This document shows, one piece after another, positions 11,991 through 24,136 of a DNA stretch of 64,000 nt. Under the pieces are notes generated by a model. It saw only the letters and a program-made list of their open reading frames with translations. It did not search any database and was not told the DNA's origin. This DNA comes from Merluccius polli (taxonomy: Eukaryota > Chordata > Actinopteri > Gadiformes > Merlucciidae), in contig JAOPHQ010003994.1 in assembly GCA_030340625.1 (NCBI GenBank), positions 150,001 through 214,000 on the forward strand, written 5' to 3'. How positions within the stretch are numbered: the stretch's first letter is position 1; the number at the start of each line of letters is the position of its first letter. The translations under genes were made by a program, and so were the position numbers.

Positions 11991-13261
11991 TAACTCACAT
12001 CTTAGTGAATTATTTACCAATGGCTCAAGTACACCACCACAGAAAGTTTTTGCTATTCAAGAACTATCGCTATACTGCCTGTATATTTCCTTGTATGATC
12101 GCCTTAGACTGAAATACATTCTGAAACATCAGCTTCCAACATATGCAAAAATGAAAATGTGACCAAGTCACTCCTGCATTAGCTTCATTACTCTGTCCAG
12201 AGTAATACCAGTCACCTTTTGGATAGATTTCTAAATTATTGAAACTGTAAAAGCTTTCATGGCAAGACCTCGGCTAGCCCCTCCCTTCATCTCAAACATC
12301 TAATCTGCTTATGAGCAAGGATACAGCCAGATCCCTTTGCGGTGCTGTCCACGCAGAAGCATCTACTCTGTTAGGGCTTCCAAACATTACAGTCTGTCAG
12401 AGAAGATCAGCTTTGCAGATTCAGCCATTTCATGACACTGCTCAAAAAACGTATTTAGAGAAAAAAGCTTTTATTTTTGGGCAAATGTTCAAAGGTTTTG
12501 CTGCGACCCGCATTGAATATTTGATTTTGTATTTAATTATTTAATGCGTTATAATTATATAATTATTTTATATAATATTTAATAAAATGGGATGTTGTAT
12601 TGAACAGTGTATATGTATTATTAGTATGAATTGTATTATTAGGAACATGGAACATGTTTTATGTCTTCTATGTGACCTTGTTGTTCTCCCAGTAATAGAC
12701 TTTGGTGTCAGTGACACAATTCGGAAGTGTACTACTGTTATACTGCACTGTTTTACAAATGCCATTGAGAAGGTTTTCCTTACTTCCGCTGGAGATAATG
12801 GTGATGGATTAATTCAAGGGGGCATTGTGTGGTAGACCCCAGACTTTAATCAAGCGGGGTGAAAAAAATCAGTTATCCACTTCTCCAGGCTCACATTAGC
12901 ATTTTTCAAACATTTGCAGGTGAATAGTACTTGTGCTGCTGCTAGTGCAGCCGCCACCATGCTCTCTCTCGGATAGTAAAGGATGTCTCTAATCTGAAGA
13001 TTAGGGTCCCTAGTGTCTCGCGTGCCGACCAGCTGCTGTTCCCGGGCCTGGTTCTGCACATATTTGTTTAGCTCATAAACAAGAAGAAGCATTTCAAGGA
13101 ATTACACAGGCTTCTTCATAAATATAAGTATGCTAGTGTGATAAACGTTTTTAATGATTTTGAATAATTACAAACACAACCCTTAATACATCTAATCCTG
13201 AAATCTGGTAAATGTCCTCTTTTCACACCTCATCTCAGATTATGTATTTATACTATATGAG

Positions 13262-13804
13262 TGTGTGCTTGTGTGTGTATAGCCTATGTGTTGTATATTT
13301 TCTGTTTACATTATAGTTTTGTTCTTTATTTCTTGTGTAAGTAATTGCTGAGTTAGAATAGGGTCTGATTCATAGTCTTGATTGGATTGAAATAGAACAA
13401 TGTTGCTATCATCTGAATATGAGCTTGATGGTTGCAGATGGTAGCCAGGTACAATTTCCCCACTGTTAGGCAGAAAGACCAGACACACGCATACACTCAC
13501 TCACACACATGCACGCACACACACGCACACACACGCACGCATGCACGCATGTATCACACATGCACACACACACACAGATGTATGTATACTGTATGTATAC
13601 TGTATGAGTTTGTATGTGTGTGTGTGTGTATATGTGTTGTATCTATTTTGTTTACATTATAGCTTTGGTATATATTTATTGTAAGCGTAAAGTAATTCTG
13701 GATGAGTAAGAATACAGTTTGATTTATACTTGGATCAAAATGGAACAATGTTGCTGTCATCTAAATATGAGCTTGATGGTTGCAGATGGTAGCCAGGTAC
13801 AATT
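13262..13804. repeat. Diverged direct duplication around a CA/GT-rich core
   Basis: A segment at about 13262-13455 is repeated at about 13617-13804. The clearest match is the pair of blocks around GATGGTTGCAGATGGTAGCC. The CA/CG-rich simple repeat at 13497-13570 lies between them. Confidence 0.7.
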
Positions 13805-14449
13805 TATATCAAACCTTTGACAGTGTGACATTGTGCCCACTCAGAAAGACCACTTTACTTAACGAACATGTCAAACGCAGCTCATTGTAAGAAACACCTC
13901 CATCATCTAGAATAAAGTATTTTATGCTTCTCAAAAACAGAAAGTTACACTCTTCAAATTGTAAGCCATAACACCTGCCACCTGTATTAGTTCATGAATA
14001 TTTCAGTTTATAGGTTATGCAGTGATCCATCCAACAAACCCTACTCTCATATCACCAACAAAGATTTTTTTCCAACATATATTTCTGGAAAAAATATGCA
14101 AAAAATGAAATAATAATACTAATTATTAATAATTGTATATTATTATTATTAGTAGTAGTAATAATAATAACAATAATGAGAAGATTAAAAAATATATATA
14201 TAAACACAAACCCCAATGTATAAACTGCAATCCCTACATGTAATCACATGTGGTACATAATACATATGACTCCATTTTATGTACACGAAAAGAAATAGAT
14301 CCATATATAGTCTAGCTTTTGAAACAGCCATTTTGTTAAAGTCGTATCATAAAGTTCCAATTAATAATAATAAAAAACACACACACAGGGCACAGCAGAA
14401 ATTCTTCCTTATTGAATGTCTAATAATAGATGTATAGATTTAGCCTTAC

Positions 14450-14640
14450 CTGCTGGTATGTGGTTGTGTGCTGTCCTTCTGTCTGGATGTGATGTTAACT
14501 GCAGGGGACTCGCTTGTGACTACCTGCTTTATTCTACTGCTCCCAGAGTCCATTCATCTGCTCCAGCACTCTGATTCTGCCCTAACACCCAAGTGCTGCT
14601 GACGCTCACTCAGATCCCCCCACCTTCCCCTCTCTCTCTC
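14450..14640 (-). promoter_or_regulatory. Candidate 5' non-coding exon of nmur1
   Basis: On the minus strand there is a good donor, CAG|GTAAGG, at 14450/14449, and an upstream acceptor at 10715 awaits a leader exon. The segment is unique-looking and lies 3.8 kb upstream of the coding start. No promoter motif is decisive. The connection is inference and needs transcript data. Confidence 0.3.
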
Positions 14641-14811
14641 TCTCTCTCTCTCTCGCTCTCTTACTCACTTACACACATGTATCTAACCAACACACACACA
14701 CACACCCTTCTATAGTAAGATATATAAGAGCCGATCATTTTGCTTTTAAACCCTGTGCATCTCATCTTAATCACTCGCATGCCCCCCCACCAGCCCGCAC
14801 ACGCACACGCG

Positions 14812-14870
<59 letters not shown>
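14628..14870. repeat. (CT)n and (CA)n microsatellites
   Basis: A CT run at about 14628-14658 is followed by CG/CA and pure CA runs at about 14796-14868. Apparent reading frames here are simple-repeat artefacts. Confidence 0.9.
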
Positions 14871-14884
14871 TTCTATAGTAAGAC

Positions 14885-16671
14885 ACATGGACTTTATTCT
14901 GTAAGTTGATTCAATCTACGGTATGGGTACTGAAAAGGTCCTTACTACAGGTGTTTTTTGCCCCCCCACCACCCCCCACACACATACACACGCACACACA
15001 TGCACGCACACACACACGCACAGGTTTTACAGAGTTTAATGGATGGTTATTCCCTCCTCTTGTCAAAACACTCAGTAAACAACAGAAATGGTTTCTCTCA
15101 TAATGGATCTGTACATGTTTGAATGTCAATCCAATCCCTAAGCAATAAAAGACTGTGACAGGTCTGTCGCTCTGAACCTTTAACGTTCGAAGCACCACAG
15201 GATACATTTATCTTTCATCCACTTTATTCGCCATGTTTTCCTCCTGAATAAGTTGTTTGTATTCCAGCACCACGGCTTTGTGTGATAATGCACATCAATA
15301 AACATTTTGTCATCAATAATAATCTTTTCAGCATAACCGGGAAATATTCGTTGAAAGGTTTTATAAAAATGGATCAAAAAATGGTTATTTCTCATAGCAT
15401 TTTAGATTAATTTAACTATATTTTTAGACTGTCCCTCAGACACAACTGACAGGTATTAATGTTCATTAAAAAACTATCCATTGTTGCACTAATGTCAAAC
15501 TCAAACATTACTACACATATGGGGTTAATTGGCTAAGCCTGATCAATGTATACACCCAAACACATGTTTTGTTCTAAAGTTTAAAATGACATGGGTTTGC
15601 AATTGTTTTCAAAGTCTAACACTTGCAACACTTGTCTTAAGTAATGTACTACCTGTCCTATGTACTAAATCACAAGTTAATTGTAAGCTATCCTGGTCAC
15701 AGGCAGAACCACAGAGAGCATTTCAGTCTGTAAATTTCCTATTTCACAGGTAAACAAGTTGCTTAGCAGGTGTTTATAAAGCATCCATGGCCTCTTTTTA
15801 AAGGCAACATGGTGAGAGAATGATTCCACCAGCAGCTAGGTGTCATGTAACGTGTCTATTCCCACTGAATGATTAAACAGAGATGTTCCCAATGCTGCAG
15901 GTTAATGTTAATAATGTGCACCGACAGGCCTTGTTTACATGAGCGTTTTGAATCTCTGTTCAAAGCTCAAATTGTGTTGAAAAGTTGTGAGATCATGATG
16001 CAAAGGGAATTGTTTTCCTCCATCTAATAAGGCAGGAAATGGTTGTACGAGAGATGTAGACCAGTGGTTCTCAAACTATTTTTTACCAATGTACCCCCCT
16101 CTCAGATATTTTTTCATCAAAATACCCCTTTCACCAGCAGAAAACATTTTTTTGGGGGGGAAAACTGTTGAAATAAATGTATATTTTGTTATTTAGTGTG
16201 AACATGAACAGATGGTGCAAATACTTTCCAGAATTTACTTAATTTTATTAAGGTGCTATTCAGATTCAACAAACTGTATTACGGTGGCATTATTTTACAA
16301 TTGTTCATAACCAATATTAAAACAATAAAAAGGACACTTTTTTAGAAATGTTCCAAGTACCCCCTGCACTCGTTCAAAATACACCTAGAGGTAGTTTGAA
16401 CCCCATGAGAAACACTGATGTTGACAACCACATCCGGAGGTGGTTTACACTACATCCAAAGGTTGTAGAATATTAATTTTTCTCTGGCGTAAACAAGGCC
16501 ATGGACTCCATAGGCCAGAGCTACGACTGTTTCTGGTTCCTGAAAAACGACCTTGGATGGGAGAACGGAGATCACAGACGGCTTCCCCACTTGCCCTCAG
16601 GGTCATGTATACAGTATACACGTACACATGTTTCCCTTTCGCCAAACAATACTGGTTCATAATAAGGACAC

Positions 16672-16711
<40 letters not shown>

Positions 16712-17110
16712 CGGATAAACAAAGCTAATAAGCTAGGTTAAATGATAAGCTAAAATAAGATAAGACAACTCAAATTAAATCTCCTGGTGAGTTCAAAACA
16801 ACTGCCATTACAACCCCAAATCCTACAATATGTTATCTCACCACTGTCTACTGCACACTGCCTTTGATTATTTCAAAGTAATCATTAGGATTATGAATAT
16901 TATCATATATTTAATACATTTGAGTTACTTGCTCAAGGATGCCTCCCCCAGCCTGACTCTGATCAAACCAATCAAGCCAGCCAGCCGGGGGAGGAGTTGT
17001 GTTCTTACTGCAGCAGGCAGACCTCCTATAGCGCTCCTTAGTACAATGTAGCTGTAGTAGTCTGTTGCTATAGGAGCTTCTCTGCTCTGCCACAGTGTCA
17101 TGTAGGGGAG
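14885..17110. other. Intergenic, no gene recognised
   Basis: Contains CA-rich patches at about 14978-15022 and a pure (CA)n run at about 16674-16707. A block near 16060-16420 resembles degraded transposon sequence but has no ends I could define. Confidence 0.3.
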
Positions 17111-17117
17111 GGATTGT

Positions 17118-17329
17118 CCATGATGGCCAGGAGTTTGGTCCTCATCCTTCTATTGGCCACCTGCTCCACAGTAAAGCTGATTCTGCCCTTGGCGTCAAAC
17201 CTGGACAAAACCAGCTTTCCTAATAAGCTTGTTCAGCCTCTTGGTGTCACCCTCCTTGATGCTGCCCCCCCAGCATACCATCGCCTACAGCACCGTGCCG
17301 GCCACCATTGACTGGCTTTACCAGTCAAT
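17118..17329 (-). pseudogene. LINE ORF2 C-terminal fragment, 3' half of a split copy
   Basis: The minus strand reads a CWGG motif and DTKRLNKLIRKAG, typical of the end of ORF2 in fish CR1/L2/Rex-like LINEs. It is interrupted by stops. The preceding part of the same LINE lies at 18738-19035, across the inserted element at 17330. Confidence 0.7.
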
Positions 17330-18737
17330 CAGTACGTTTACATGCACAGAATAAACCCGATTAAAGCCATTGCTCGTCTATGCTCCGCAACTGGTCAACT
17401 GCAATTGTCCGCGTATACATGGCGGCGAGTAATCCGATTCATTGGCCGGAGCATGTCATACCCCGGTACGATAGGTGGCGCTGTGCCCATTTCAACTAGT
17501 GGTAGTAGAGCCACCGGTTGACCCCTTTACGTCACCAGCAACAACAAACTCATTCGAGAAAGCGATGTTTCAGCAGACAGCTGTCAGTTCACTTCGGGTG
17601 ATAATCATTTCTCCGCCGCTCCACTGTTCCTCTCGGTCGTATGCCGACTCGGTCGTCCGCGGAGCGGTCCGCATACGACCGAGAGGAACAGCGGAGCGTC
17701 GGAGAAACGATATGGACCCGAAGTGAACTGACAGCTGTCTGCTGAAACATCGCTTTCTCCTCCATGTCGCGTTTCAGTCTGGACTTCAGAGAGTCAAAGC
17801 CAAAGTTAATTTCCCCCAATTCCTTTTCCCCATGGCCGAGATAAACCCGACTAGGAGTCTTTACTTGTTGTGGACCAGAGAGTCGGAGAACCCGACGCAG
17901 TCTGTAAGATTCATATATCAGAGAATGCCGCCGTCAGTTCGGCCGCGGCGCAATGAATGAATAAAGATCGTAGTTATTTTACAACCTCGTTGATGAGCAA
18001 CATTTAGAAAAACATGGACTTTAAATTCAGCCTTGGGTTAAATCGAAGCGTAGTGTGTACTGAATGCACGTTGATGAAGATACACTCCTATAGGCACGGC
18101 ACCGCTTCCTCCATCTTCTGCGCCAGCTTTTTAAATAAATCGCCGACCCAAAGTTAGTTGACAGCTGTCTACTGAAAACATATTTCTCCCACCAGAACTG
18201 CCCTGAATGAATGAATAAAGGTCGTAAACACGTCGGGAGAAAAAAACATTTATTTTGACAGATGTGCCCGAAGTCACTACTTTACAACCTCGTTGATGAC
18301 CCACATTTAGAAAAACATACTTTTAATTCAGCCTTAGGTGAAATGGAAGCGTAGTGTCCGCGTGCTTCCACCTTTAATGAATGCATGCCATGCGCGCTCC
18401 CGCGGCCGGGACACAATTCTTATAGCGCCACCTTTTTAAATAAATCGCCGTTTCTCGTTATCCCTTATCCGACGGCGACAACAACAACAACAACAAGACT
18501 ATCGTCTCCTTCTACTTCCGGTTCACGGCCCCGGGAAAAGATCTCGAGCATGCGCAGAACGCAATTCAATGGATAATCCAATGGATCGCATAATCTAGGG
18601 GTCTTAACCTGATAATGAGAGGGTCGACTCGAACCGATTTTAACCTGATTAAGGTGTATACATGCATCTTAGTAATCCAATCATTGTTGGGTTAAGCCAA
18701 AAAGTCGACTTTCTTGAGTGTCATGTAAACGCACTGA
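17330..18737. mobile_element. 1.4-kb palindrome-bearing element, copy 1 (inserted in a LINE)
   Basis: The ends are CAGTACGTTTACATGCAC and, inverted, CATGTAAACGCACTG. A second copy in the opposite orientation is at 54909-56346. It interrupts a LINE at precisely the point where the two LINE halves would join. It contains the inner palindrome 17556-17759. No transposase was found, so it is non-autonomous. The class is not assigned because I could not see a convincing target duplication. Confidence 0.75.
17556..17759. repeat. Inner palindrome of the 1.4-kb element, copy 1
   Basis: Two arms of about 95 bp starting GAGAAAGCGATGTTTCAGC face each other around a short GC-rich centre. The equivalent palindrome in the second copy is at 55901-56121. 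Confidence 0.85.
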
Positions 18738-19035
18738 GTGTCCTGCACATGCCAAAGGAACTGAGCCTCCCCAGGAAATAAAGCCGGCTCTGGCCCCTCT
18801 TGTACAGGACATCTGTGTTACCAGACTAGTCCAGTTGGTTGTCCAGGTGCACCCCCAGGTACTTTCGGACTATCTCCACATCCTCTCCCTGAATGGAAAC
18901 AGGAGACAGGGGACCCCCTAAAGTCCACCCTCATTTCCTTAGTCTTGCTGATGTTGAGTAGCAGGCTCATACCACAGGTGTCCCTGCTCTCCTTCAGCTT
19001 AAAAATGCATTTCTGCTGCTGCTCACATGTGAAAA
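18738..19035 (-). pseudogene. LINE ORF2 fragment, 5' half of a split copy
   Basis: The minus strand reads LNISKTKEMRVDFRG, matching the LNxSKTKEL..DFR block of CR1/L2-type reverse transcriptases. A frameshifted remainder and GMCRTL follow, directly at the border of the 17330-18737 insertion. Confidence 0.75.
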
Positions 19036-19754
19036 ACAATTATTGATATTAGTAGACTTTCTTATGCCATTATAAACAGTGACAGACTAGACATTGCTCA
19101 ATAAATAATTGTTTGTTTTTTTTAAAAAGAGAAAAAAAAAAGAGACCACTGACATTTCAATGATGTCACGTCTGCATACTCTTCTAGCATCAAACTAAAT
19201 TGTACTTTGTTAAATTTGTGGAGGTACTAAATAATTAGTATTAGAGTTGAGCCGGATACTCGGCTGAAACGAGTATCCGGTACGGATAAAGCCGAGTATG
19301 AGTATTATACGAGTAATACGAGTCAATATCTGTGCTCGGATTGAATGAAAATCCTCATTGGGTAGCTGACTGTGTCAGCGTTCTGTGATAGGCTACAGCG
19401 CCCCTCCCCTACACAATGCAGATGTGTTGTTGTGTCCCACTCTGATCACTCACACACAGAACAACTCTCTTAGCCTGGTTCCGCCCGCCTCCGTACTTCC
19501 GCTCAATTTTCATTTCACTTCAGTACTAGGTCTGGGAGTGCTGTATGTTAGAACGATTTCTTTTCCGTCAAGTTTGTCCTTCCAATCAGCGAACAGGAGG
19601 CGCTGTAGTGCTGTTCTTTGTTCTTGTAATGACAACCATGACCCATACTGTGCGTTTAATAATTCAACACTCAAGTATATCCAGTGCAATGTCTTCCTAG
19701 ACACACGTGCCGAACTCCAGGAAATTGGGCACTATTCTATGTACCCCAGCCTGA

Positions 19755-20060
19755 TCAGGTCGGGGCGCTCCACTGTCCCCTGAACACTCTCAGGTACACC
19801 CGGTCACCTGTCTCCACCCTCCTTGGTGGTTCGTCCTTCGGCTCTGAAATTCTGTTTCTCAGAAATGTTGTTAGTTTCTTGAATGTCCCATTCACTCTTT
19901 CCACCATTCCTTGTGACTGAGAATGAAACCTAACCGCTGTTTGATGGGTAACTGCTGCACCACCTGGCGTTGACGCTGTATTTTTGACACGGCGGTGGAA
20001 AAAGCTAACAAGTAAAGATATTAAACACAGTATAACAACATTAGGCGTTGGCGTTTGCAT
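19755..20060 (-). pseudogene. Retroviral integrase C-terminal relic (endogenous retrovirus-like)
   Basis: A 101-codon minus frame resembles the end of the integrase catalytic core (SQSQGMVERVNGTFK) followed by the C-terminal basic domain region with GDRVYLRV. This arrangement is typical of class I (gammaretrovirus-like) pol. Nothing else of pol was recognised next to it, so it is a fragment of an old copy, broken and not functional. Confidence 0.65.
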
Positions 20061-21802
20061 GGTAATCCCAAGTCTTTTGCAAGGTAATTCCCAATTTTCT
20101 ATGTCAATAAACTATCTAGCTTGTGCATTAGATCCTTTCCCAACAGATTGCTGAAGTATTTCCCAATGATTACTTTAACCAGGTCATTGCAAATGTTCAA
20201 AGAACATTTGTCTGACTTAAGCCAATTCGACAATTAAACGTAAAACAAAAACAAAAAAATCAAAATCAAAATCAAAATGCAATCTATTTCAACAAAACAC
20301 ATGGAAAGCAAGATATGGCTGTTTCCAAAGGCCGAACTCTACGCCCAGCGCGCAGATGGCGTTTAGATTTTACGACTAAGATAACCTCAAGGTCCCAGGT
20401 CATGGGAGAGAGCTGTTAACGTAAACAATTAGCACTTAGGGATGTCTGTTTGTCTCCTTTAATTTACGCCTTTAGCCTTTAGGTTTATCTATGTCTCTAA
20501 GTTGTAAGAGGACACCTCTGTGTTCCTCTCCTAAAGCAGATGCATTCTTTATGAGGATGAGTGAATATGATGAACAAAAAAATATTCCCCCCTTGGAAAT
20601 ACACTACATATTCCCCCCTCGTGACTTCGAAGAAGTCACGCAAAACTAACGCAAAGTTAAGCATGTTGCATTCATTCTTCCCGCTTGTATCGTCCTATAC
20701 AGTATATTGATGATAGTAACATAAAATATATATATATATGACAGTGATTCTAGGTCCTAGTTTATCAAGCTTTTTGGAACAACTATTTTAGTCTTCTAGC
20801 GTTACCTTTGAATCTTATGCCCACATTATTTTATTTACTTTTAGACTAGGTAAACTATTCAATTGTTCTAATAAGGCCAAATTCATGAGCTAGTCTCGCC
20901 CCACCGCAAGAGCTCTTCCCAGTTACACTTTCAGCAGCTGAAGAGAGGTCTGTCCGGGTCGGGTTACCATCATCCAGTCGAAAACCACCTCTAGGAGATG
21001 AAAAAAGAGTATCATGACGGTTTCCTAATCTAGAGAAGTTCTCACCCACCAGCCAATCAGGATGAAGCACTTCTCTGCAATCCAATCACTGTCAATGCAC
21101 AACAAATCATCATTACAGAGTGTTAACAACTGTCAACATCAATCACTTGTAAATAAATCAATCATTAAAGGAATCAAAAAGAAAATAGAAAATATAGAGC
21201 ATAAAAACACATCACATTCAGATAAGACTGTCAGCCATGTTGCCTCCTAGTATGAAACTTATGATCAACTGCTGGTAACAGGAAGCAATGTTCCTGCTGT
21301 TCATTTCGTGTATGCAGTCCATTTCAATGTCCAGATATGAGTCTCTGAGTCCATTTAGGGCAGGAGCCCAAGATCAACTGTCCTCTCTCTAATGGACCCC
21401 CCTCCATTGTCCTGAGGGGAAGAGAGACCAGAACCAACCAGTATCTTTGCAGAAAAACATCTAACACAATACAACAAACAATATGTAGACAGTTGTCTCT
21501 ATTGTGGAATTATAGATCAAGCGTGTCCAAATCCTGAATGAACTTATATCGTTACTAATCTAAGTAGTTCAAACCATATGTGAAAGTTATATCAAAACAA
21601 ACGTGCATACAAAGGTGAGTCAAACAATAGGTGAATATGGTGAATGAAGTGAAAATTGAATATATATGTAGTCACACAGTCATTGAATAGTCATGAGTAA
21701 TTTTGAGTACGTAAAATGGGTACACCTCAAACAAACCAACCTCAATTTTCTCATTGTCATCGTCCAAGTCATCTCTAATTATCAAATGGCACCTGTGTGT
21801 GT
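20061..21802. other. Interior of the composite block, unassigned
   Basis: C-rich patches near 20587 and 20618 and an AAAATC micro-repeat near 20260 are visible. Part may be old retroviral sequence linked to the integrase relic, but I cannot define LTRs. No gene recognised. Confidence 0.3.
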
Positions 21803-21810
21803 GTCCCAGG

Positions 21811-22796
21811 CATGGGCGTCACCATAATATAATTGGGGGGGGACACGTCCCCCCCACCCTTGCAAAAAAGTCGTTTGGACCCCCCCACATTTGCCATCAA
21901 AAATATTAGTGCATGACTGGTCTACTAGTCCAGCGCTCTCTCCATTGCTTCACAATCAAATCCGTTCCACTTTATCAGTAGGGGGAATACCCATATAAAT
22001 AGAAATCCACTCCGCGTTTTCCTGTTTTTTTTAACACACAAAGCAGCATCACGCACGCATTCAAAACACGCATGTACACGCACGCACGCAAGCCTATGTT
22101 GAGAGTCGGATCAACGACAGCGGTAGACTTCAGAAACACAGACTGAACGCTGAACAGTCACTTCAGTCCTCTGTGTATTAGTGTTGTCACGATACCACAA
22201 TTATCGCTTCGATACCGATACCAAGTTGAGAATTGCGATTTCGATACTTTTCCTGGACAAGGAGAAACACTCTCGAATAACATTGTTGTGCTTTACCGCG
22301 GCGCCAGTGTGAAGTGCAAAACACACTGGCGCCGCAGCCAGGGCTGGACTGGCCATCGGCCCACCGGGCGATGCACATCTTTGGGCCGGCCCAGGACTGT
22401 CATAATATATATATATATTTTTTAAAGTCATTTGTCCTAACCAGAGGCGGTGTGTTACGATCGCCCCCCCCCCCCCCCGTCGCTCGTAGGTCCAGGGTGT
22501 GTTACCATCGCGCGCAACCCCCCCGCCCCCCCCACCGGTCGTAGGTCCGGGTGGGTTACGATCGCAACACTACTGTGTATTACACCAGAACATAATAGTA
22601 GTCAGTAATTGCAGACCATGCCAGCTCCAAGGAAAATCAATGAAAGAGGGAGATCATTTGAAATCTGAAAACATGGTAAAATGCACCAGAATGCGGGAAA
22701 TTGCATCTACTTCTTTCAAATTTTTCTGGGGGAGGACCCCCAAACCCCCCGTCAAAATATGTCCCCCCCACTTTCAAAAAGCTGGTGACGCCCTTG
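21811..22796. mobile_element. hAT MITE with CATGGGCGTCACC terminus
   Basis: The left end is CATGGGCGTCACC and the right end is GGTGACGCCCTTG. A perfect 8-bp duplication GTCCCAGG flanks it (21803-21810 and 22797-22804). It contains the younger insertion 22179-22572. No coding capacity. Confidence 0.8.
22179..22572. mobile_element. hAT MITE nested in another hAT MITE
   Basis: The left end is TAGTGTTGTCACGATACCA and the right end GATCGCAACACTA. The 8-bp duplication CTGTGTAT is perfect (22171-22178 and 22573-22580). The left end resembles the element at 58515. A C homopolymer near 22463 lies inside. Confidence 0.85.
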
Positions 22797-23470
22797 GTCC
22801 CAGGTAAAAACACTCCGGCCCATCTAAGAATCATAGCCTTAGCAACGGTCAGCAGTATTGAGCAAAAACAAAACATTGTACACAAAGACAAGACAATTGA
22901 CACCACATTATGGAGATAAACTGAGCAAATGGACTTGTTTAATTGCTACACCCCAACACTGCGTATCAGGTGTTTGCATTGTAATAACTACCGCGCTCCC
23001 GCAGCGTCCTTTTAGGGCGGGTCCCACTACCTCATTTGGTGAGGGGGGAATTTCCCTGAACTGTAACAGTCCCCAGCGCTGGTTGACCCCTGGACTACTG
23101 TGGACGAGCGGTAGAGGAGATAACTTCTTATTTAAATGGATAGTATCCAACTTAAATGAGCTGTTGGTCTGCTAATTGTCCTACAAAACACTAAAACACT
23201 GTTACCCACATTTATAAAACAAATACACAAAGAAAACAAATCAACAGGAAACAAAAAACAAATAACAGACATAAATACATAGTTGACCTCTACATATGTA
23301 TTTTCTATGTCCCAACAGATCTTTAACCGTTCTAATGTTCGCAGCGCTTTCTTTATTATGTTTCATTATGTCTATTATTATTATTATTATTACTATTATT
23401 ATTATCATTAACATCATTATTATTATTATTACCACTACTATTATAGGGTAAACCCATCATCACCACTTAC
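22797..23470. other. Unassigned interior of the composite block
   Basis: No gene recognised. An (ATT)n-like trinucleotide run at about 23371-23445 borders the foldback that starts at 23471. Confidence 0.3.
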
Positions 23471-23528
23471 TAGGTGAGTCAATCTATGAAAAAAAGGGCT
23501 TAACCCCAAAAAAATTGATACAAAAGGT

Positions 23529-24110
23529 TTTTCAATGGATTCTAGTAGTATTTGGTGTGCTGAATAACATACTAAAAGTATACCAAAATATACCTCCCAG
23601 AAAGCCCTCATTTCCAAGATGGCGGCCGAAATGGCGGCGGGGAGCTTCAAATGGCTATATCTCAAATTGAAAGAATGTTGCAAAGGAATTTTCAACTGAT
23701 TCTGGTACCTCTGGACATGCTTACGAACATACTAAAAATCTAGGAAAATACACCTTCCGGAAAGGCTTCATTTTCAAGATGGCGTCCAAAATGGTGGCCG
23801 GCCAAGCTTAAAATGGCTATACAGTATATCTCAATAGAAAAAGATTATTCGAATGATTTTTCACTTGATTCTGGTACCTGCAAATATGCTTATGAACATA
23901 CTAACAATCTAGGAAAATATACCTCCCAGAAAGGCTTCATTTTCATAATGGCGTCCAAAATGGCGGCCGGGAGCTTAGAATGGCTATATCTCAAATGGAA
24001 AATGTTACAAAATAATGTTTCAACTGATTCTGGTACCTCTATACATTAAGAATGTGCGACAAATCTAGGTAAATATAACTGCTAGAAAGGCATCATTTTC
24101 AAAATGACTG
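23529..24110. repeat. About 160-bp tandem repeat with YY1-like motifs, left arm
   Basis: Four diverged units begin near 23529, 23689, 23857 and 24018, each around GATTCTGGTACCT. Several units carry AAGATGGCGGCC-like words, which match the core of the YY1 site. The mirror array is at about 27650-28230. It lies 3' of the PIN/CXC reading frame. Confidence 0.75.
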
Positions 24111-24136
24111 CCTGTGAGCTTACATTGGTTAAATGG

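Noticed and set aside
19385..19783. 132-codon plus frame
   Set aside because: It crosses the 38-bp inverted repeat and the integrase relic and shows no domain.
20580..20640. C-rich runs that might be an inverted polypurine tract of a retrovirus
   Set aside because: They lie on the wrong side of the integrase relic for its orientation, and no LTR follows.
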